Source: Microbacterium aurantiacum (GTDB lineage: Bacteria > Actinomycetota > Actinomycetes > Actinomycetales > Microbacteriaceae). Taken from it: 64,000 bases of DNA. A program made the position numbers and the translations under genes. Where the stretch lies: NCBI RefSeq assembly GCF_021654035.1, contig NZ_JAJPDW010000001.1:868001-932000 (forward strand), given 5' to 3'. Below the pieces are notes generated by a model that was given only the letters and a program-made list of their open reading frames with translations, ran no database searches and had not been told where the DNA came from. This document shows positions 17,344 to 26,789 of this stretch, piece after piece (positions within the stretch are counted from its first letter, which is position 1; the number at the start of each line of letters is the position of its first letter).

Positions 17344-19599
17344 TCACACGCGAGGCGCTTCAGTCTGAGCGTGTGCGAGCAACGCGGTGAGAGCGTCGTG
17401 GGAGCCGACCGAGGTGGGTGAGGCCTGCTCCGCGAAGCTCAAGATCGTACGTAACGGCATCGAGCCGAACAAAGGAAGAGCTTCCTGGTTCGTCAGGGCG
17501 TGTGCTGCGTCTCCCATGCTTAAAAGGGCGCCGGTGAGTACAGGCGCTCCGACCGGGTGTGCGAGCCATTCGTTGAGGGTGGAGTCCCGATCGAGTGCGG
17601 CAACGGGCGCAGGAACGTTGAGAGTGATCGTTTCGGCGAGCGGAAGGTCACGGGAGTGAGAGCCGGCGCTGATCGTGAACTCGCCTGGTTCGACGGTCCA
17701 ACCGTCCGCACCCCAATAGGCGAAGGCGCGGTTATCGAGCTCGATCCGGATTGTTCGCTGCTCTCCCGCCTCCAGACGCACCTTCTTGAAGCCCTTCAGC
17801 TCCCGGTTCGGTCGGTCAACCGACGACGCTTCGTCCCCGACGTAGACCTGCACCACTTCCGACCCGGCTCGGTCGCTCGTGTTTCGCAGGGTGATGTCGA
17901 CACTGGCGTACGCCGTTGTGGGGTCCGGGACGCTGACGGTGAGATCCGTGTATGCGAAGGATGCGTAGCTCAGTCCGTAACCGAAGGGGTATTGCACGGC
18001 CCGGTCCGTCTTGTCGTACCAGCGGTAGCCGACGTAGACCCCTTCGCCGTAGCGGACCACACCGTTTTCTCCGGGCCAGTTGGTGAAGGCGGGAGTGTGC
18101 GAGAGCGCTGCGGGGATGGTCTCGGAAAGCCTGCCTCCTGGTTCTGCGCCGAAGAGAATCTCGGCGGCGGCGCTGCCGGAGGCCTGACCGGCCAGCCACA
18201 TTTCGAGGATGCCGGGAACGACTCCCGCGATCCCGTCGAGGGTTACGACGCCGCCATTGCTGAGAACCACGACCACGTTCGAGTTGACCCGCAGGATCTG
18301 CTCGAGGAGGACTCGCTGTGTCTCGGGCAGATTCAGATGGGAGCGATCGAACCCTTCGGATTCCTCATTGGGTGGCAGGCCGAGGAACGCGACTACGACA
18401 GCCGAGTCGCCCGCGAGGGCGACGGCTTCGTCATGGAGGGCAGTGTCGTCCTCGGCGTCGAAGCTGAACCCGGCAGCGAACTGCACGTCGCGGCTGCTGG
18501 CCTCCCGGATAGCGGTGAGCGCGTCATCCAGACGAGTGGGGTTGATGTGCGAACTCCCCGCGCCCTGGTATCGCGGCGTGCGGGCGAACTCGCCGATCAC
18601 CGCAATCGATCCGCCGTCGGTGGGGGACAGCGGGAGAATGTCGCCGTCGTTGGATAGAAGGACGGCGCTGTCGACGGCAATCCGGCGAGCGAGCGCATGA
18701 TGCGCGTCCAGATCGGCTCGGCCGGTGTTCGTTCGGGATTCGACGAGACGTTCGTGGACGGTGAGAACACGTGCCACGGCAGTATCGAGAGCGGTCTCGT
18801 CCAGCACCCCTGCGCGAACGGCAGCGACGATCGCCCGGGTGCTGCGCTCGCCGGTGCTCGGCATCTCCAGATCCAGGCCGGCCGCAACGGCAGCGACCGG
18901 GTCAACGACCGCACCCCAGTCGGATACCACGTACCCGTCGTAGTCCCAGTCTCCGCGCAACACGTCGGTGAGCAGCCAACGATTCTGCGACGCGTGGGTG
19001 CCGTTCACCTTGTTGTAGGAGCACATCACCGTCGACGGTTTGCCTTCGGCGATGACCCGCTCGAACGCGGGAAAGTAGATCTCCCGGAGCGTGCGCTCGT
19101 CGACGTCCACGTCGACCCGCATCCGGTCGGTCTCCTGGTTATTGGCCGCGAAGTGCTTCACGGAGGCGCCGACACCACCGCCCTCGAGGCCTTGCACGAT
19201 GGCTGCGCCCAGAACACCGGAGTGGAACGGGTCTTCGGAGAAGTACTCGAAGTTGCGTCCGCACAGCGGAGAACGCTTGATGTTCACCCCCGGGCCAAGA
19301 AGGATATCGACACCAAGTGCGCGGGCTTCCGCAGCCAACGCCCGCCCCATCTCTGTCAGTAGCGCCGGATCCCACGAAGAGCCGGTCGCGCAGGCCGTCG
19401 GAAAGCTGGTGGCAGGCTCGCTGGCGTTGAGTCCGAGGTGATCGGCCGAGGCGAGCTGCAGCCGGACGCCATGCGGGCCGTCGGTCATCGTGACGGCCGG
19501 GATACCGAGCCGCTCCACGGGCCGGGTCGTCCAGAACGAAGCTCCGGAGACCAGGCCGGCCTTTTCCTCGATGGTCAGCTGCGAAACGATCTCGCGCAT
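17344..19599 (-). CDS. Glycoside hydrolase family 3 beta-glycosidase
   Basis: A 751-residue GH3 enzyme, probably cytoplasmic (no signal peptide). Seen: N-terminal TIM-barrel domain with TDGPHGVR, KHFAANNQETDR (148-159) and the catalytic nucleophile Asp227 in YVVSDWGA; the second alpha/beta domain with GEFARTPRYQGAGSSHINP; a fibronectin-III-like domain (YPFGYGLSY, SEVVQVYVGD, ELKGFKKV); and about 85 extra C-terminal residues. It is likely to remove beta-linked glucose or a related sugar after the rhamnosidase acts. ATG 19599 has AAAGGAG upstream. Last gene of the MFS-GH78-GH3 operon, 70 bases after GH78. Confidence 0.93.
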   Translation of the reverse strand: MREIVSQLTIEEKAGLVSGASFWTTRPVERLGIPAVTMTDGPHGVRLQLASADHLGLNASEPATSFPTACATGSSWDPALLTEMGRALAAEARALGVDILLGPGVNIKRSPLCGRNFEYFSEDPFHSGVLGAAIVQGLEGGGVGASVKHFAANNQETDRMRVDVDVDERTLREIYFPAFERVIAEGKPSTVMCSYNKVNGTHASQNRWLLTDVLRGDWDYDGYVVSDWGAVVDPVAAVAAGLDLEMPSTGERSTRAIVAAVRAGVLDETALDTAVARVLTVHERLVESRTNTGRADLDAHHALARRIAVDSAVLLSNDGDILPLSPTDGGSIAVIGEFARTPRYQGAGSSHINPTRLDDALTAIREASSRDVQFAAGFSFDAEDDTALHDEAVALAGDSAVVVAFLGLPPNEESEGFDRSHLNLPETQRVLLEQILRVNSNVVVVLSNGGVVTLDGIAGVVPGILEMWLAGQASGSAAAEILFGAEPGGRLSETIPAALSHTPAFTNWPGENGVVRYGEGVYVGYRWYDKTDRAVQYPFGYGLSYASFAYTDLTVSVPDPTTAYASVDITLRNTSDRAGSEVVQVYVGDEASSVDRPNRELKGFKKVRLEAGEQRTIRIELDNRAFAYWGADGWTVEPGEFTISAGSHSRDLPLAETITLNVPAPVAALDRDSTLNEWLAHPVGAPVLTGALLSMGDAAHALTNQEALPLFGSMPLRTILSFAEQASPTSVGSHDALTALLAHAQTEAPRV

Positions 19600-19669
19600 G
19601 GACGCATCTCCTTTCGCCGGGCGCTCCGGCGGACGTGTGTGGTGGGTGCGGGGACGCCTGGGACGAGGC

Positions 19670-22207
19670 TCAGGCGGGTGTGGGCGTCGCTTCGAGGGCG
19701 TTCCGGAGGTCCTCTTCCAGCTGGGCGGAGACTCCTGGCACGTGCTGGAGCACCACGTTGAGCGACATCGCGGCGGCGTCAGGCGCGGAGGCGTCCAGCG
19801 GCAGCCCGGGGAAGTAGCTCTGCAGCACATCGGAGACGGCTTGCCAGACCTGCGCGTCCTTCGCCACCTCGCGGATGGGGGAGTCCATCGTCATACCGGT
19901 GGGCGCACCGTATCCCGCGGGCGCGGCGTATCGCCACGAGTGCTGTCCCTCGGTGACCGCGTGGGTGGCGCCGTCTGGGTGCAGCGGGAGGACCACGTCG
20001 GCGCTGACCCCGTCCGGGATCGAGACGTTGACGCTGATCTCGCCGTCCTGAATCTTCCAGTCGACTTCGATGCGCCCGCGCACAGTGTCATGTGCGGCAC
20101 GGGCCCAGGTGATGTCGCCACCAGGTTCGGGAGCGATCCGCACTCGGGCATAGCCGGGTTCGACGCGCTGGAGCCCGCCGATCACACGGTGCATCCAGTC
20201 GGCGACGGCGCCGAGCGCGTAGTGGTTGAGGGAGGTCATTCCGGTGGCGTTGACGGTGCCGTCGGGAAGGACCGAGTCCCACCTTTCCCAGATCGTGGTG
20301 GCACCCATGGTGACCGGGTAGAGGAAGGAGGGGGACTCCTCCTCGAGGAGCAACCGGTACGCGGTATCGATGTGGCCGGTGCTGCTGAGCGCGTCGGTCA
20401 CCAGGGGCGTGCCTGCGAAGCCGGTGGAGATGCGGTAGCCGCGTTTGGCGACGATGTCCGCGAGTTGATCGCCGGCCTTCTGTTGCTGGTCGTCGTCGAG
20501 GAGGCCGAAGGTGAGCGCGAGAGCGTAGCCCGTGGCGGATTCGTTGACGAGACGGCCCGAAGCGGTGACGTATTCGCGGCGGAATGCGTCGCGCACCCGG
20601 GTGGCGAGTGCCGAGAATTCGGTCGCGTCGTCCGCGTGGCCGAGCAGTTGGGCGGTGTCGGCCATTTCGCGGGCGGTCTTGTAGAAGAAGGCGGTCGCGA
20701 CCAGGTGCCGGTCGGTCTTTGCTGCGGCCGGGTTGTTTGCCGGTGCGTCCGGGTCGAGCCAGTCGCCGAACTGGAATCCGCTGCTCCACAGGCCGGCGTC
20801 GTCCAGGAGGCCGGCGATCTGCCGGGTGAGCGCGGTCATCGACGGGTAGCTGTCGCGGAGGATGTCGAGGTCGCCGTACTCCTGGTACAGCGTCCAGGGA
20901 AGGCTTACGGCGACGTCGCTCCACAACGCGGTGGGAGATGCGGGCTGGGACAGGGCGTCCGGCACCACCCAGGGCACGAAGCCCACGGCAGCCTGTTCGG
21001 CGGCGAGGTCTTGCAGCCACGATCCGAGCACGCCGCGCACGTCGTAGAGGTAGGCGGCGGTGGGTCCGAACGCGTTGATGTCGCCCGTCCAGCCCAGTCG
21101 CTCGTCTCGCTGGGGGCAGTCGGTGGGGACACCGACGAAGTTGTCGCGCATCGACCACACCACGTTGGAGTGCAGCTGGGTCAGGAGCGGGTTAGAGGTT
21201 TCAAACCAGCCGGTGCGGACCATGTCACTGTGCACCACTACTGCCGTGATCGCTTCGGGGACGAGCTCGGTCGGCCACCCGTCGATCTGCGCGTACCGGA
21301 AGCCGTGGAAGGTGAATCGTGGCTCCCACGTCTCGATGCCGCCACCGCGCAGGATGTAGCGATCGGTGGCTTCGGCGGTGCGGTTGGTCTCCGTTTCGAG
21401 CTCGCCGTCGGGGGTAAGGATCTCGGCGTGACGAATCGTGATTTCACGGCCTGGTTCGCCGGTGACGTTCAGACGCACCCACCCGGAGATGTTCTGCCCG
21501 AAGTCGACGATCGTCTTGCCTGAGGGGCTCGTGAGGATGGTCGCTGGGGTGAGTTCCTCGATCCGTCGGATCGGCGGAGCGGTGGGTGTCTGCAGCGTGT
21601 TCTGGTCCCACTGGAAATGCTCGGCGGCCTTCCAATGCGTGTCGTCGAACCCGGGCTCAGCCCATCCTGCAGGCTCGAGGCGGGCGTCGAAGGTTTCGCC
21701 GTCATAGATGCTGTTGGCCAGGACGGCGCCGGTGCCGACGCGGAACGAGTCGTCAGCTTCGATGACGTCGGTGCGGTTGGCGTAGTCGAGCACGAGTTGC
21801 AGGAACAGAGCGGGCCGCTCTGCGTACATCTTGTTCGCGCCCTCCCAGCCCAGCCGGCCGACAGCCCACCCTTCGCCCACGATGGCGCCGACGGCGTTCG
21901 TGCCGACGTCGAGGAGGTCGGTCACATCGTGAGAGGACACCATCAGACGGTGGCGGTACGACGTCCATCCCGGGGAGAGCACGTCATCACCGACGCGATT
22001 CCCGTTGACGTACGGGTCGACGATGCCGAGCGCCGAGACGAGCAGCGTGGCTTTCACGAGCTCATCGTCGACGGTGAACTCTCGGCGGAAGTAAGGGGCG
22101 ATGCCTGCCGCGGTGTCGGGCTGGACGATGAAGGTGCTCGACCAGGGGGTCTGGCTGGCATCGGCGGCCGACGCGGTGTCAGGGTGGATGTGCGAGGGGG
22201 CGTTCAT
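19670..22207 (-). CDS. Alpha-L-rhamnosidase, glycoside hydrolase family 78
   Basis: An 845-residue GH78 enzyme that removes terminal alpha-L-rhamnose. Seen: N-terminal beta-sandwich region with YVNGNRVGDDVLSPGWTSY and GEGWAVGRLGW, then the (alpha/alpha)6 barrel with the hallmark PTDCPQRDERLGWTGD at 361-376 (catalytic general acid in DER), FQFGDWLDP, and MTSLNHYALGAVADW, followed by a C-terminal beta domain. No signal peptide, so intracellular hydrolysis of imported rhamnosides is likely. ATG 22207 overlaps the MFS gene stop as ATGA. Confidence 0.95.
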   Translation of the reverse strand: MNAPSHIHPDTASAADASQTPWSSTFIVQPDTAAGIAPYFRREFTVDDELVKATLLVSALGIVDPYVNGNRVGDDVLSPGWTSYRHRLMVSSHDVTDLLDVGTNAVGAIVGEGWAVGRLGWEGANKMYAERPALFLQLVLDYANRTDVIEADDSFRVGTGAVLANSIYDGETFDARLEPAGWAEPGFDDTHWKAAEHFQWDQNTLQTPTAPPIRRIEELTPATILTSPSGKTIVDFGQNISGWVRLNVTGEPGREITIRHAEILTPDGELETETNRTAEATDRYILRGGGIETWEPRFTFHGFRYAQIDGWPTELVPEAITAVVVHSDMVRTGWFETSNPLLTQLHSNVVWSMRDNFVGVPTDCPQRDERLGWTGDINAFGPTAAYLYDVRGVLGSWLQDLAAEQAAVGFVPWVVPDALSQPASPTALWSDVAVSLPWTLYQEYGDLDILRDSYPSMTALTRQIAGLLDDAGLWSSGFQFGDWLDPDAPANNPAAAKTDRHLVATAFFYKTAREMADTAQLLGHADDATEFSALATRVRDAFRREYVTASGRLVNESATGYALALTFGLLDDDQQQKAGDQLADIVAKRGYRISTGFAGTPLVTDALSSTGHIDTAYRLLLEEESPSFLYPVTMGATTIWERWDSVLPDGTVNATGMTSLNHYALGAVADWMHRVIGGLQRVEPGYARVRIAPEPGGDITWARAAHDTVRGRIEVDWKIQDGEISVNVSIPDGVSADVVLPLHPDGATHAVTEGQHSWRYAAPAGYGAPTGMTMDSPIREVAKDAQVWQAVSDVLQSYFPGLPLDASAPDAAAMSLNVVLQHVPGVSAQLEEDLRNALEATPTPA

Positions 22208-23478
22208 GCGGGAACGGTCTCCAGTTCGGTCTCTGTGGCGAATTCGTTGTGGCGGTCACGTGTCCGGAAGACGAACCACGCGATGGCGCATCCGGTCGCG
22301 GTGCTGACCGCGAGGAAGACGTAGAATATTGTCGGGCTGAGGGTCAGAAGGATCGGGGTGACGCTCGCCAGTCCAGCGGCGAAAAAGCGGGCGACGGCAA
22401 TGATGGTTCCTTGCGCGGTAGTGCGCAGCAGCGTGGGGAACTGTTCCTGCGTCCAAACCTTCATGATCCCTTCGAAGGCGAAGGAGGCGCCGACCAACCC
22501 GATGAGCCCGGAGATGAACGCGGTAATCACGCTGATCCCAAAGACCGCGGGGATGAGGGCTGCAGTCACGGTGCAGACCGCCCCGATCGTGAAGTACACG
22601 AATCGTTTGGGAGAGTCTGCGATCTTCATGAACCACAGTGCGCCGACGATCCCGAGCGGGATCAGCGGGAGGCCGATGAGCGTCGCCGTCTGCAGGTCCA
22701 CGCCGCCGACGTTCACCAGCAGATAGCTTCCGAACTGCCCGCCCGTGTTGGCGGCCATGTTCGTCAGCGCATAGAACGCAATCAGGGCGAGAAATGGTGT
22801 CCGATAGGGGCTCCGCAGCAGCTCACGGATCGAGGAGCGATCCGCGCGCACCGTCTTGATGCCAGCGAGCTGCTCTGCACGCGCAGCCCGCCAGTCGTCG
22901 GACTCCGGAATGGTCAGCCGGCCGAGTAGAACCAGGGTGGCAACAACGGCGATGTGAGCGAACAGGATCTGACCGCCCAGCAGCCCAAGACTGGCGACTG
23001 CCGCGGCCAGAAGTGCGCACGCGATCCCGCCGACGCTCCACAGCAGGTTGGAGAAACCGAGCAGCTTGCCGCGGTTGTCGTCAGAGGCGGCCTCGGAGAT
23101 GGTGGATAAAGAGACCGGGAGGTCGGCGCCAGATCCCAGACCGAGCGCCACAGCCGAGATGAGAACGATCGGGAAAGACGGGGCGAAGATCAGCGCGACC
23201 GACGCGGCGACGATCATGAACATCGTGACCGTGAAAATCGGGCGGCGCCCGAACCGATCGCCGAGTCTGCCTCCAACGAGGGCTCCGACGGCGATTCCAA
23301 GGGTGAGACCACCAGAGGCAAGTCCGATCTCCGCCTCGTTCAGACCGAGGGCACCCTGGTAGATGACCATCGCGGTGCCGAAACTGACGATGGCGGCGGC
23401 GTCGATATACGACGCCATCCCGGAGACGATGGCTGTCCACCAGGCGCCGGGCGCGCGTTGCGCGGTGGCGTATGACAT
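22204..23478 (-). CDS. MFS transporter (sugar/aromatic symporter type)
   Basis: A 424-residue protein with about 12 hydrophobic helices. Seen: the MFS loop 2-3 motif GGRLGDRFGRRPIF, a short motif after helix 4, and a central cytoplasmic loop rich in Arg (DDWRAARAEQLAG). First gene of the minus-strand operon, overlapping GH78 by four bases. It probably imports a rhamnoside or exports/imports an aglycone. ATG 23478 has AAAGGGGAAG upstream and its promoter carries the MarR-type operator. Confidence 0.88.
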   Translation of the reverse strand: MSYATAQRAPGAWWTAIVSGMASYIDAAAIVSFGTAMVIYQGALGLNEAEIGLASGGLTLGIAVGALVGGRLGDRFGRRPIFTVTMFMIVAASVALIFAPSFPIVLISAVALGLGSGADLPVSLSTISEAASDDNRGKLLGFSNLLWSVGGIACALLAAAVASLGLLGGQILFAHIAVVATLVLLGRLTIPESDDWRAARAEQLAGIKTVRADRSSIRELLRSPYRTPFLALIAFYALTNMAANTGGQFGSYLLVNVGGVDLQTATLIGLPLIPLGIVGALWFMKIADSPKRFVYFTIGAVCTVTAALIPAVFGISVITAFISGLIGLVGASFAFEGIMKVWTQEQFPTLLRTTAQGTIIAVARFFAAGLASVTPILLTLSPTIFYVFLAVSTATGCAIAWFVFRTRDRHNEFATETELETVPA

Positions 23479-23539
23479 GAACTTCCCCTTTGAAGACGTG
23501 AAGGAGCTGGCGACATTCGCCAGGCTCGTGGGATGGCCC

Positions 23540-23568
23540 ATGCTAACCGATGATTGTCTTCAGGACAA
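23540..23568 (-). promoter_or_regulatory. Promoter of the MFS-GH78-GH3 operon
   Basis: Minus strand TTGTCC (23568-23563), a 17-base spacer, TAGCAT (23545-23540). The -35 lies inside the 19-bp palindrome. The same TTGTCC-N17-TA geometry recurs at the ABC-transporter promoter. Confidence 0.65.
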
Positions 23569-23570
23569 TC
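23552..23570. promoter_or_regulatory. MarR-type operator 1 (GATTGTC-N5-GACAATC)
   Basis: A perfect 7-bp inverted repeat with a 5-bp centre that covers the -35 of the MFS-GH78-GH3 operon. It lies 34 bp from operator 2, in the gap between the operon and the marR gene. Confidence 0.7.
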
Positions 23571-23585
23571 CAGGGGTTATCGGTA

Positions 23586-23604
23586 GAGTGTCCTAGAGAC
23601 AATC
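23586..23604. promoter_or_regulatory. MarR-type operator 2 (one mismatch)
   Basis: GAGTGTC-CTAGA-GACAATC, the same dyad with one changed base in the left arm. It lies directly before the marR gene, with GATAGA as a possible -10 about 17 bases downstream. It probably mediates autorepression. Confidence 0.6.
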
Positions 23605-23631
23605 AACGCCGATAGACAGGACGCGACCCTC

Positions 23632-24231
23632 ATGCCTCGCCGACCACTCAGTAGCGTCGACCTCCGCGCGGTCCCCGCACCGGAGGCACCTCTCCTGCAC
23701 GGGCGCGGCGCAGATTTCTCGATCGCCTTGCAAGCGCTGATCACAGCGATGAATTCGACGACCCTCCGCGAGAGCGTGATGAAACAGAGCGACTTCCCGT
23801 TGCCCGACGACATGCCTGCGTTCCTCCTCGTGAATCAACTCATCTATCGCAAGACCGCTCGTCCGACAGAAGTCGCCGACGCGATCGGGACGGGCCGCTC
23901 GAACATCAGCAAGATCGTCCGCCGCCTCGAGGCCGCTGGGCTGGTCGGTCGGATGCCGGACCCTGAAGACGGTCGCCAGAGCGTGATCGGCCTCACGGAA
24001 GAGGGGCAGGAGGTCGCCAAACGCATCGTTGGGGTCTCCAGCGGCGGCTACGAGGCAATCTTCTACGACTGGAGCGATGCCGAGTTCGACCAGCTCGAGC
24101 AGCTGGTGGTGCGACTGGTCGCCGACATCGACGAGCGACTCGACCACGTAGTAGAGAGATCCGCGGGAGTGCGCATCCGTCGCGCAGCCGGCGCGGAGTT
24201 CGCGGACTCCGTCGAGGCTGCCGCCGGCTAG
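23632..24231 (+). CDS. MarR-family transcriptional regulator
   Basis: A 199-residue winged-helix regulator. Seen: an N-terminal helical part, then the HTH RPTEVADAIGTGRSNISKIVRRLEAAGLV (quoted in two parts: RPTEVADAIGTGRS and NISKIVRRLEAAGLV), the wing MPDPEDGRQSVIGLTEEG, and a C-terminal dimer helix. MarR proteins usually sense small aromatics. Here it stands between two operons that all carry the same palindrome, so it is the likely repressor of rhamnoside genes, perhaps sensing a phenolic aglycone (inference). Confidence 0.9.
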   Translation: MPRRPLSSVDLRAVPAPEAPLLHGRGADFSIALQALITAMNSTTLRESVMKQSDFPLPDDMPAFLLVNQLIYRKTARPTEVADAIGTGRSNISKIVRRLEAAGLVGRMPDPEDGRQSVIGLTEEGQEVAKRIVGVSSGGYEAIFYDWSDAEFDQLEQLVVRLVADIDERLDHVVERSAGVRIRRAAGAEFADSVEAAAG

Positions 24232-24358
24232 TGAGGTCCAACGTCGCACGCTCCGTGCCATCTGGCCCTGGAGCTCAGCTTTGCTGCGCCCTCACGGTCG
24301 ATCGTGGGAGTGCGCTGAGTTGCCTGCATCAGCGCTTCGTATAACGATTCAATTAGGG

Positions 24359-24377
24359 GATTGTCCTCAAGACAATC
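24359..24377. promoter_or_regulatory. MarR-type operator 3 (GATTGTC-N5-GACAATC)
   Basis: A second perfect copy of the dyad, before the ABC-transporter genes. It covers the -35 and most of the spacer. No gene lies in 24232-24358. Confidence 0.7.
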
Positions 24378-24389
24378 AAGATGTACTCT
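24361..24389 (+). promoter_or_regulatory. Promoter of the sugar ABC transporter operon
   Basis: TTGTCC (24361-24366), exactly 17 bases, TACTCT (24384-24389). A leader of about 105 bases follows to ATG 24502. Confidence 0.65.
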
Positions 24390-24501
24390 CGCCATGTCGA
24401 ACACAGCCTGAACCCACGGGCTCGATGCGGCGGGAGTTGAATGCCCCGCGGCGAGTCGAAGGACCTCGATCGACTTCACCTTGAACCCAATGGAGAGTTT
24501 C

Positions 24502-25764
24502 ATGCAGAAATCACTTGCCCGATCCCTCGCGCTCGTAGCAGCCGCTGCGCTGACCCTGACGGGGTGCTCCGCGGGTTCGCAGAGCGACTCCAGCGACGGT
24601 GAGACCGTCCTGACGATGTCGGCGTGGGCCGACGACCCCATGGCCGCCGCTCTGATCGAGCAGTTCGAGAAGGACAACCCGGGCGTGACGATCGACTACA
24701 CCGGGCTGCCGTGGCCGAACATCCTCACCCAGATCAGCACCGAGATGACCTCCGGGACCGCGTCCGACATCGTGGTGGCGTTCTCCGGCCGAGGAAACGC
24801 GCTCGGGGTGCAGAATCTCGCCAAGGGCAACTACATCGAGGACCTTTCGGACTCCTCCTGGACGGACGCCTTCACCGGCGCCACCCGGTCAGTTATGGGC
24901 GTGGACGACAAGGTGCTCTTCGGATCCAACGCACTAACCATGGTTCCCGCGATCTACAACGTGCAGGCGCTGGAAGCGGTCGGCGCAACCGCCCCCACCA
25001 CCTTCGACGAGGTCCTCGATCTGTGTGCAGCTGCCAAGTCCCAGGGGAAGGTCGCGTACGCGCTTGCTGCCCTGGCCGGTGGCAACTTCACCAGCCTGAC
25101 GATGGCGATGGCGACCACACTTGTCTACGGCGCTGACCCCGAGTTCACCGAGCAGCAAGAGGCCGGCGATGCGACCTTCAGCGACAGCGACTGGACGGAG
25201 GTCTTCGACAAGCTCGGCGAGATGAACGACGCCGGATGCTTCACAGCCGACGCAACCGGCGTCAGCCTCGACATCGCGCAGGGACAGATGGCAAAGGGCG
25301 AGGCCGTCGGAATCGTGGACGTCACGCCGGCGATCGCCAACATCGCTACCCTGGCACCCGAGGGCAGCACCTTCGAAACGGCGCCTTTCCCCGCCACCAA
25401 CGACCCCGCCGACACGAAGCTGCCGGTCGGCTTCGGTGCCGGCTACGCGGTCAACGCGAAGTCGAAGAACATCGACCTCGCGAAGAAGTTCGTCGACTTC
25501 TACATGTCGCAGGAAGGTCTGAACATCGCGCTTGCGAGCGGGTCGATCTACCCCAGCATTCCCGTCGACGGTTACACGGCCCCCGATGCCCTCGCGGGAA
25601 TCGCCGACCTTGCGCACGGCGACAGCGCGCAGCCTCTCTTCGACGCGACCTGGCCCAACGCCTCCGTAGGCCAGGCCTACAGCGACGGCATCCAGGGATT
25701 CCTCACCGGCCAGTTCTCGAGCGACGAGATCCTCCAGCGCATGGACGCGGCCTTCACCGGCTAG
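24502..25764 (+). CDS. Sugar ABC transporter substrate-binding lipoprotein
   Basis: A 420-residue family 1 extracellular solute-binding protein. Seen: a lipoprotein signal ending in LTLTGC (lipid-anchored Cys near residue 22), a Ser/Asp-rich linker, then the two-lobed binding fold with VLTMSAWADDPMAAALIEQF, LPWPNILTQISTEMTSG, and the C-terminal FVDFYMSQEGLNIALASGSIYPS. ATG 24502 has GGAG six bases upstream. The ligand is inferred to be a rhamnose-containing oligosaccharide or glycoside from its regulon. Confidence 0.92.
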   Translation: MQKSLARSLALVAAAALTLTGCSAGSQSDSSDGETVLTMSAWADDPMAAALIEQFEKDNPGVTIDYTGLPWPNILTQISTEMTSGTASDIVVAFSGRGNALGVQNLAKGNYIEDLSDSSWTDAFTGATRSVMGVDDKVLFGSNALTMVPAIYNVQALEAVGATAPTTFDEVLDLCAAAKSQGKVAYALAALAGGNFTSLTMAMATTLVYGADPEFTEQQEAGDATFSDSDWTEVFDKLGEMNDAGCFTADATGVSLDIAQGQMAKGEAVGIVDVTPAIANIATLAPEGSTFETAPFPATNDPADTKLPVGFGAGYAVNAKSKNIDLAKKFVDFYMSQEGLNIALASGSIYPSIPVDGYTAPDALAGIADLAHGDSAQPLFDATWPNASVGQAYSDGIQGFLTGQFSSDEILQRMDAAFTG

Positions 25765-25785
25765 CAGTTCACCCTCCCGTGTTCC

Positions 25786-25820
25786 GTCGTGGTGCGACGG
25801 GGTCACCGTCGCACCACGAC
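25786..25820 (+). terminator. Strong hairpin between binding-protein and permease genes
   Basis: A perfect 14-bp stem with a 7-base loop, then AGCTTTTC. It may partly terminate or protect the 3' end of the binding-protein mRNA, giving more binding protein than permease, a usual arrangement in ABC import operons. Confidence 0.6.
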
Positions 25821-25858
25821 AGCTTTTCGTTCAGACCTAGGTGAGGAACCGATCCGTC

Positions 25859-26788
25859 ATGGCCATCGCCACAGCCGCAAGCATGACCACACCACCATCC
25901 ACCAAGACGAAGCGCCGCCGGTACCGTGGCTTCGCCCACAGCGTCTGGTGGTTTGTTCTCCCGGCCGCGGCTCTCTACCTGTTCGTAGTGGTGTACCCGT
26001 CCGTCCGAGGCAGCCTGTACGCCTTCACGGACTGGGATGGACTCTCGCCCGATCCGCAGTGGGTCGGATGGCACAACTTCGTCCGCATCTGGTCAGACCC
26101 CGCCGGATCGACCGCCATCACAAACACCGTCATCATCGCCGTTGCAGTCACCCTGATCCAGAACGTGGTGGGTCTTCTCATCGCGCTGGGGTTGAACTCC
26201 CGCATCAAGTCGCGCAACGTTCTCCGAGTCGTCATCTTCGCCCCCGTCGTGATCACGTCGATCGCCGTGGGATTCCTGTGGAAGAACCTGCTGGCGCCGG
26301 ACGGCGCAATCAATCAGGCTCTAGAAGCGATCGGACTGGGCGCTCTGCAGCAGAACTGGCTCGGCAACCCCGACACCGCCCTCTGGTCAGTAATCATCGT
26401 GGTGTTCTGGCAGTTCGTCGGCTACTCGATGGTCATCTTCCTCGCCGGTCTGCAGGGAATCCCGCAGGAAATTCTCGAGGCCGCCGCCATCGACGGAGCC
26501 GGACCGATTCGACGATTCTGGTCCGTCGTGCGTCCGCTGCTCACCCCGGCGATCACGATCAACGTGATGCTCTCCCTCATCTCCGGCCTAAAACTGTTCG
26601 ACCAGGTGCTGGCGATGACCGGAGGCGGGCCGGGTGGGGCCACAGCCACGATCTCCACGCTGATCTACACGAACGCGTTCAACCTGGGGCGGTTCGGTTA
26701 CGGAGCTGCGCTGGCGCTCGTGCTCAGTGTCTTCGTCGCGATCGCCGCCATCATCCAGTACCGCCTGCTCACCCGTCAGGAGCGTTGA
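25859..26788 (+). CDS. Sugar ABC transporter permease (MalF type)
   Basis: A 309-residue permease with six hydrophobic helices. Seen: a basic N-terminus (KTKRRRYRGF), a periplasmic loop after helix 1 (VYPSVRGSLYAFTDWDG), and the EAA loop EAAAIDGAGPIRRFWSVVRPLL that contacts the ATPase. ATG 25859 is chosen; ATG 25883 and GTG 25841 are alternatives. No ATPase gene is in this operon, so a shared MsiK/UgpC-type ATPase from elsewhere is expected. Confidence 0.9.
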   Translation: MAIATAASMTTPPSTKTKRRRYRGFAHSVWWFVLPAAALYLFVVVYPSVRGSLYAFTDWDGLSPDPQWVGWHNFVRIWSDPAGSTAITNTVIIAVAVTLIQNVVGLLIALGLNSRIKSRNVLRVVIFAPVVITSIAVGFLWKNLLAPDGAINQALEAIGLGALQQNWLGNPDTALWSVIIVVFWQFVGYSMVIFLAGLQGIPQEILEAAAIDGAGPIRRFWSVVRPLLTPAITINVMLSLISGLKLFDQVLAMTGGGPGGATATISTLIYTNAFNLGRFGYGAALALVLSVFVAIAAIIQYRLLTRQER

Positions 26789-26789
26789 C

